A DNA stretch of 8,130 nucleotides from Nitrospirota bacterium (lineage in GTDB: Bacteria > Nitrospirota > Nitrospiria > Nitrospirales > UBA8639). Below are positions 5,006-8,130 of this stretch, in pieces. Numbering within the stretch: the stretch's first letter is position 1; each line of letters starts with the position of its first letter. A program made the translations under genes and the position numbers. The stretch lies in NCBI GenBank assembly GCA_029865515.1, contig JAOUGQ010000123.1, forward strand, positions 1 to 8,130. The letters are read 5' to 3'. The notes beneath the pieces were generated by a model. That model was not told where the DNA came from and ran no database searches. It worked only from the letters and a program-made list of their open reading frames with translations.

Positions 5006-6331
5006 ATGAAGTTAGAAATGACAGAACTGGGGCCGGTCAAACGGTCTTTGAAAATTGAAGTTCCCGAAGAAGCCGTCAAAAGTGAGTTTCAAAAGGTTTA
5101 TGCCCAATTGAGGCGTCAAGCGAAAATCCCTGGGTTTCGTCCGGGCAAAGCCCCGGTGGAATTATTAGCAAAACGGTATGCGGATCTTGTGGAGCAAGAC
5201 GTGGTTCAACGGTTAGTGCCTGATTATTACCAACGGGCTGTGAAGGAAGCCGGGGTAGTCCCGGTGGTGGTTGAGATTCCACCCTTAGAACGGATGAAAG
5301 TCAACCCCAATACCGCGTTTACGTTCACGGCAACCGTAGAAATTAAGCCTACGATTCAATTAGGGGACTATCGGCCACCGAATCCTATTTCATTGAAACG
5401 GGATGCTCGTACCGTCACAGATGATCAGGTTGAGAAGGCTCTGCAGACCTTGCGGGAACAACATGCCCAACTCGACGCTGTTCCTGACGGAACACCTCTT
5501 CGGGAAGGTTTGCATGCGGTGCTGTCTATCGAGGGATTTGTCGATGACCGGCCCTTAGAAGGGACTCAGAAAAAAGGGCACCTCCATCAGGTCGGATCTA
5601 AGTCTCCGATTCTGGGTGTGGAGTTAGATGAGTATCTGATCGGGAAAAAGGCCGGTGACACCATTGATGTCCCACAGCCCTACCCCGCCAATCACCCCGA
5701 TACCCATCTCGCGGGGAAAACGATGGTCCTCAAGGTGACCGTCGATGCGGTCAAAGAGCAGAAATTGCCCGAGTTGGATGATGAATTCGCCAAGGATTGC
5801 GGAGAATACGATTCATTAGAGCATTTAAAAGCCACGATCAAAACCCAATTGGATAATTTTCTGACCCAGGACATTGAAGAAGGATACAAAGATCAAGTGA
5901 TCGAGCGCTTGCTACAGATGCATCACTTCGAGATTCCCGAGGTTCTGATTGAACGGGAGTTGCAAACGCTCGTCCGGCAAAGAATGCTCAAGGAACACCG
6001 TCATGCTCATCGTGAAGATGATCTGGAAGAGCCTCTTCGTTTACAAGAAGAGGCCAAACGGCTTCAACAAGAGCTGCACCCGGAAGCCAAACGGCGTGTG
6101 AAGCTGAGTTTGATTCTTGATGCGATTGCCCAGAAAGAAGGTCTCCAGGTCAGTGAGGAAGAGGTGACAGCCGAAATTCAAAAACTGGCGACCTCCTTAA
6201 AGCTTCCGGTTGCGGAAATTCAACGCATGGTGGAAGCAGGAGGTCAGGGCGCTCAGGAGGAATTCCGCGAACGGATGAAATCGGAAAAAGCCTTGCAGTT
6301 CGTGTATCAAAATGCTGTGATTCAGGGGTGA
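5006..6331 (+). CDS. tig: Trigger factor, ribosome-associated chaperone and prolyl isomerase
   Basis: Binds at the ribosome exit tunnel and shields nascent chains while they fold; it also has peptidyl-prolyl isomerase activity. 441 residues from the chosen start, close to the usual 430-450. Ribosome-binding N-domain with signature GFRPGKAP (residues 43-50; G43-F44-R45 fall at the same numbers as in E. coli). FKBP-type isomerase domain at about 150-250 (from REGLHAVLSIEGF to the VLKVTVDAVKEQKLPELDDEFA junction), then the helical C-terminal chaperone arms rich in charged residues. An in-frame ATG four codons upstream (4994) exists, but it overlaps the Shine-Dalgarno. The start at 5006 gives an N-terminus collinear with E. 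coli Tig. clpP follows after 80 nt and clpX after that, the tig-clpP-clpX arrangement known from many bacteria. Confidence 0.98.
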   Translation: MKLEMTELGPVKRSLKIEVPEEAVKSEFQKVYAQLRRQAKIPGFRPGKAPVELLAKRYADLVEQDVVQRLVPDYYQRAVKEAGVVPVVVEIPPLERMKVNPNTAFTFTATVEIKPTIQLGDYRPPNPISLKRDARTVTDDQVEKALQTLREQHAQLDAVPDGTPLREGLHAVLSIEGFVDDRPLEGTQKKGHLHQVGSKSPILGVELDEYLIGKKAGDTIDVPQPYPANHPDTHLAGKTMVLKVTVDAVKEQKLPELDDEFAKDCGEYDSLEHLKATIKTQLDNFLTQDIEEGYKDQVIERLLQMHHFEIPEVLIERELQTLVRQRMLKEHRHAHREDDLEEPLRLQEEAKRLQQELHPEAKRRVKLSLILDAIAQKEGLQVSEEEVTAEIQKLATSLKLPVAEIQRMVEAGGQGAQEEFRERMKSEKALQFVYQNAVIQG

Positions 6332-6411
6332 GGCCCCATTCACCGGTCCCCAACAAACGTTTTCTGATCCTGTAACCGATACATATTTTAAAAACGAGGA
6401 GGTCCCAGGGA

Positions 6412-7041
6412 ATGCTCATTCCGATGGTTATTGAACAAACGAATCGAGGTGAACGGGCTTACGATATTTATTCCCGTCTGTTGAAAGACCGGATTATCTT
6501 TATAGGAGCTCCCATTGATGATGTGTTTGCGAATGTGGTGATCGCTCAGCTGTTATTTTTGGAAGCGGAAGATCCTGAAAAAGACATTCATCTGTATGTC
6601 AATTCCCCGGGGGGAAGTGTGACGGCGGGAATGGGAATTTATGATACGATGCAGTATGTGAGATCGCCGATTAACACCATCTGTTTAGGCCAGGCGGCGA
6701 GCATGGGGGCGTTATTACTAACAGCAGGGACCAAAGGGAAGCGTTTTGCCCTTCCCAATGCCCGTGTGATGATTCATCAACCCATGGGAGGATTCCAGGG
6801 CCAAGCCACTGAGATTGATATTCATGCCCGCGAAATTTTAAAAATCCGGGAACGATTAAATGAGATTATGGCGTATCACACCGGTCAGCCGCTTGATAAA
6901 ATTTCTCAAGACACAGAACGGGATTATTTTTTGTCCGGGGAGGAAGCCAAAGCCTACGGATTGATTGATGAGGTCATTGTCCGAAGTCAGGAAAAGGGCC
7001 ACAAAGACGAAATCAAATCTGGTTCAAAAAGTAAAGATTAA
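6412..7041 (+). CDS. clpP: ATP-dependent Clp protease proteolytic subunit ClpP
   Basis: Serine protease that forms a two-ring, 14-subunit barrel and degrades substrates fed by ClpX or other Clp ATPases in the cytoplasm. 209 residues, normal length. The catalytic triad is intact: S97 in GQAASMGA, H122 in ARVMIHQP, and D171 in TERDYF, all at the standard family numbering. The glycine-rich oxyanion region SPGGSVTAG (65-73) and the N-terminal IPMVIEQTNRGERAYDIYSRLL are typical. The tail after about residue 192 is unusually rich in Lys, Ser and Asp (GHKDEIKSGSKSKD) and is probably flexible. A GAGGAGG (6396-6402) precedes the ATG by 9 nt. clpX begins 20 nt after the stop, so the two are surely one transcript. 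The 80-nt gap from tig contains AT-rich sequence (6381-6394) that might hold an additional promoter, but I see no clear hexamer pair. Confidence 0.98.
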   Translation: MLIPMVIEQTNRGERAYDIYSRLLKDRIIFIGAPIDDVFANVVIAQLLFLEAEDPEKDIHLYVNSPGGSVTAGMGIYDTMQYVRSPINTICLGQAASMGALLLTAGTKGKRFALPNARVMIHQPMGGFQGQATEIDIHAREILKIRERLNEIMAYHTGQPLDKISQDTERDYFLSGEEAKAYGLIDEVIVRSQEKGHKDEIKSGSKSKD

Positions 7042-7061
7042 GGGCGAAGGAGACTTTTCTT

Positions 7062-8130
7062 ATGGCGAGACAAGCTAAGTCCGATGCCAATCTTCGTTGC
7101 TCATTTTGTGGAAAGAACCGCGATCAGGTTCGAAAGCTCATTGCTGGTCCGACGGTATATATTTGTGATGAGTGTGTCGGGTTGTGTAATGAGATTATCT
7201 CCGAGGATTGGCAGGAGGCTCGCCAGGAGATTTCCGCGAAGCTCTGTAAGCCAATAGATATTCACCAGCATCTCAATCACTACATTATTGGGCAGGAACG
7301 GGCTAAAAAGGTGCTCTCCGTTGCGGTCTATAACCACTATAAGCGGATATCGGCCAATGAAACCGGGGATGTTGAACTCCAAAAAGGCAATATCCTGGTT
7401 ATCGGGCCGACCGGGACGGGAAAAACGTTGTTCGCGCAGACCCTGGCCCAATACCTCGATGTGCCGTTTACGATAGCCGATGCGACGACGCTGACTGAAG
7501 CGGGATATGTCGGAGAAGATGTCGAAAATATTATCTTAAAGCTTCTGCAGGCAGCAGACTATGAAGTTGAACGCGCCGAACGGGGAATTGTATACATTGA
7601 TGAAATTGATAAAATTACCCGCAAGGCCGATAGCCCGTCGATCACTCGTGATGTCTCTGGTGAGGGGGTTCAGCAGGCGTTGTTAAAGCTAATCGAAGGC
7701 ACCGTGGCCAATGTGCCGCCTCAGGGGGGACGGAAGCATCCTCATCAGGAATTTATTCAAGTCAATACGACCAATATTTTGTTTATTTGTGGTGGCGCGT
7801 TTGTGGGATTGGATGCCATCATTGAGCGGAGGTTGAACCAAAAACGGATGGGCTTTGGCGCTGATGTGCAGATTCGTGGCAAACATCAAATCGGTGATTT
7901 ATTCTCCAAAGTGGAACCGGAAGACTTGCTTCAATACGGATTGATTCCTGAAATTATCGGGCGGTTGCCGATTCTGGGGGCTCTTGATCAATTGGATGAA
8001 CCGGCATTGGTTCGTATTTTAACTGAACCCAAAAATGCCCTGATCAAGCAATATCAGAAGCTACTGGCGTTTGATAAAGTGAAATTGAAATTCACCGAAG
8101 GGGCATTGTCGGCCATTGCGAAAAAAGCAT
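7062..8130 (+). CDS. clpX: ClpX, ATPase/unfoldase subunit of ClpXP, 3' end cut by window edge
   Basis: AAA+ unfoldase that recognises tagged substrates, unfolds them and threads them into ClpP. 356 codons are present of about 420 expected; the sensor-2 region lies beyond the window. Seen in order: N-terminal zinc-binding domain (C13, C16, C35, C38), Walker A GPTGTGKT (115-122), pore loop GYVG (148-151), Walker B IVYIDEID (176-183), RKH loop (224-226), ClpP-docking tripeptide as MGF (263-265) where IGF is usual, and GLIPEIIGRLP (293-303), whose R301 matches the arginine finger. The ATG at 7062 follows GAAGGAG (7046-7052) at 9-nt spacing. It is placed 20 nt after clpP, consistent with a clpPX operon. 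In many bacteria lon follows, but nothing beyond 8130 can be seen. Confidence 0.98.
   Translation, partial: MARQAKSDANLRCSFCGKNRDQVRKLIAGPTVYICDECVGLCNEIISEDWQEARQEISAKLCKPIDIHQHLNHYIIGQERAKKVLSVAVYNHYKRISANETGDVELQKGNILVIGPTGTGKTLFAQTLAQYLDVPFTIADATTLTEAGYVGEDVENIILKLLQAADYEVERAERGIVYIDEIDKITRKADSPSITRDVSGEGVQQALLKLIEGTVANVPPQGGRKHPHQEFIQVNTTNILFICGGAFVGLDAIIERRLNQKRMGFGADVQIRGKHQIGDLFSKVEPEDLLQYGLIPEIIGRLPILGALDQLDEPALVRILTEPKNALIKQYQKLLAFDKVKLKFTEGALSAIAKKA

Noticed and set aside
6326..6350. Possible terminator after tig (GGTGA/TCACC)
   Set aside because: A short stem with no T run; tig and clpP are more likely linked.

Overview
This is an ordinary housekeeping chromosomal segment, probably from a member of the Nitrospirota (a Nitrospira-like lineage). 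That placement is inference from gene order, moderate GC content and protein style; no 16S or lineage marker is present. I found no defence system, mobile element, CRISPR array or clearly new system.

Left block (about 1-3055, all minus strand, read right to left): tRNA-Ser(GGA), the small SRP (4.5S) RNA, dnaX, ybaB and recR. recR runs off the left edge and lacks its last residues. dnaX and ybaB overlap by one base, and recR follows 19 nt later, so they form a compact replication/repair operon with two structural RNA genes in front. dnaX carries an uninterrupted run of ten A near its 3' end that could cause frame slippage.

Middle block (about 3056-4867): one multi-spanning membrane protein of unknown function (3302-4108, minus) preceded by a small basic hypothetical protein (4134-4379, minus). 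A nested inverted repeat lies just beyond the membrane-protein stop. A 488-nt stretch with no convincing gene separates this pair from the right block.

Right block (4868-8130, plus strand): tRNA-Leu(UAG), then tig, clpP and clpX, with clpX cut by the right edge. This is the classic protein-quality-control cluster: trigger factor helps nascent chains fold at the ribosome, and ClpXP unfolds and degrades proteins. All key catalytic and nucleotide-binding residues that fall inside the window are intact.
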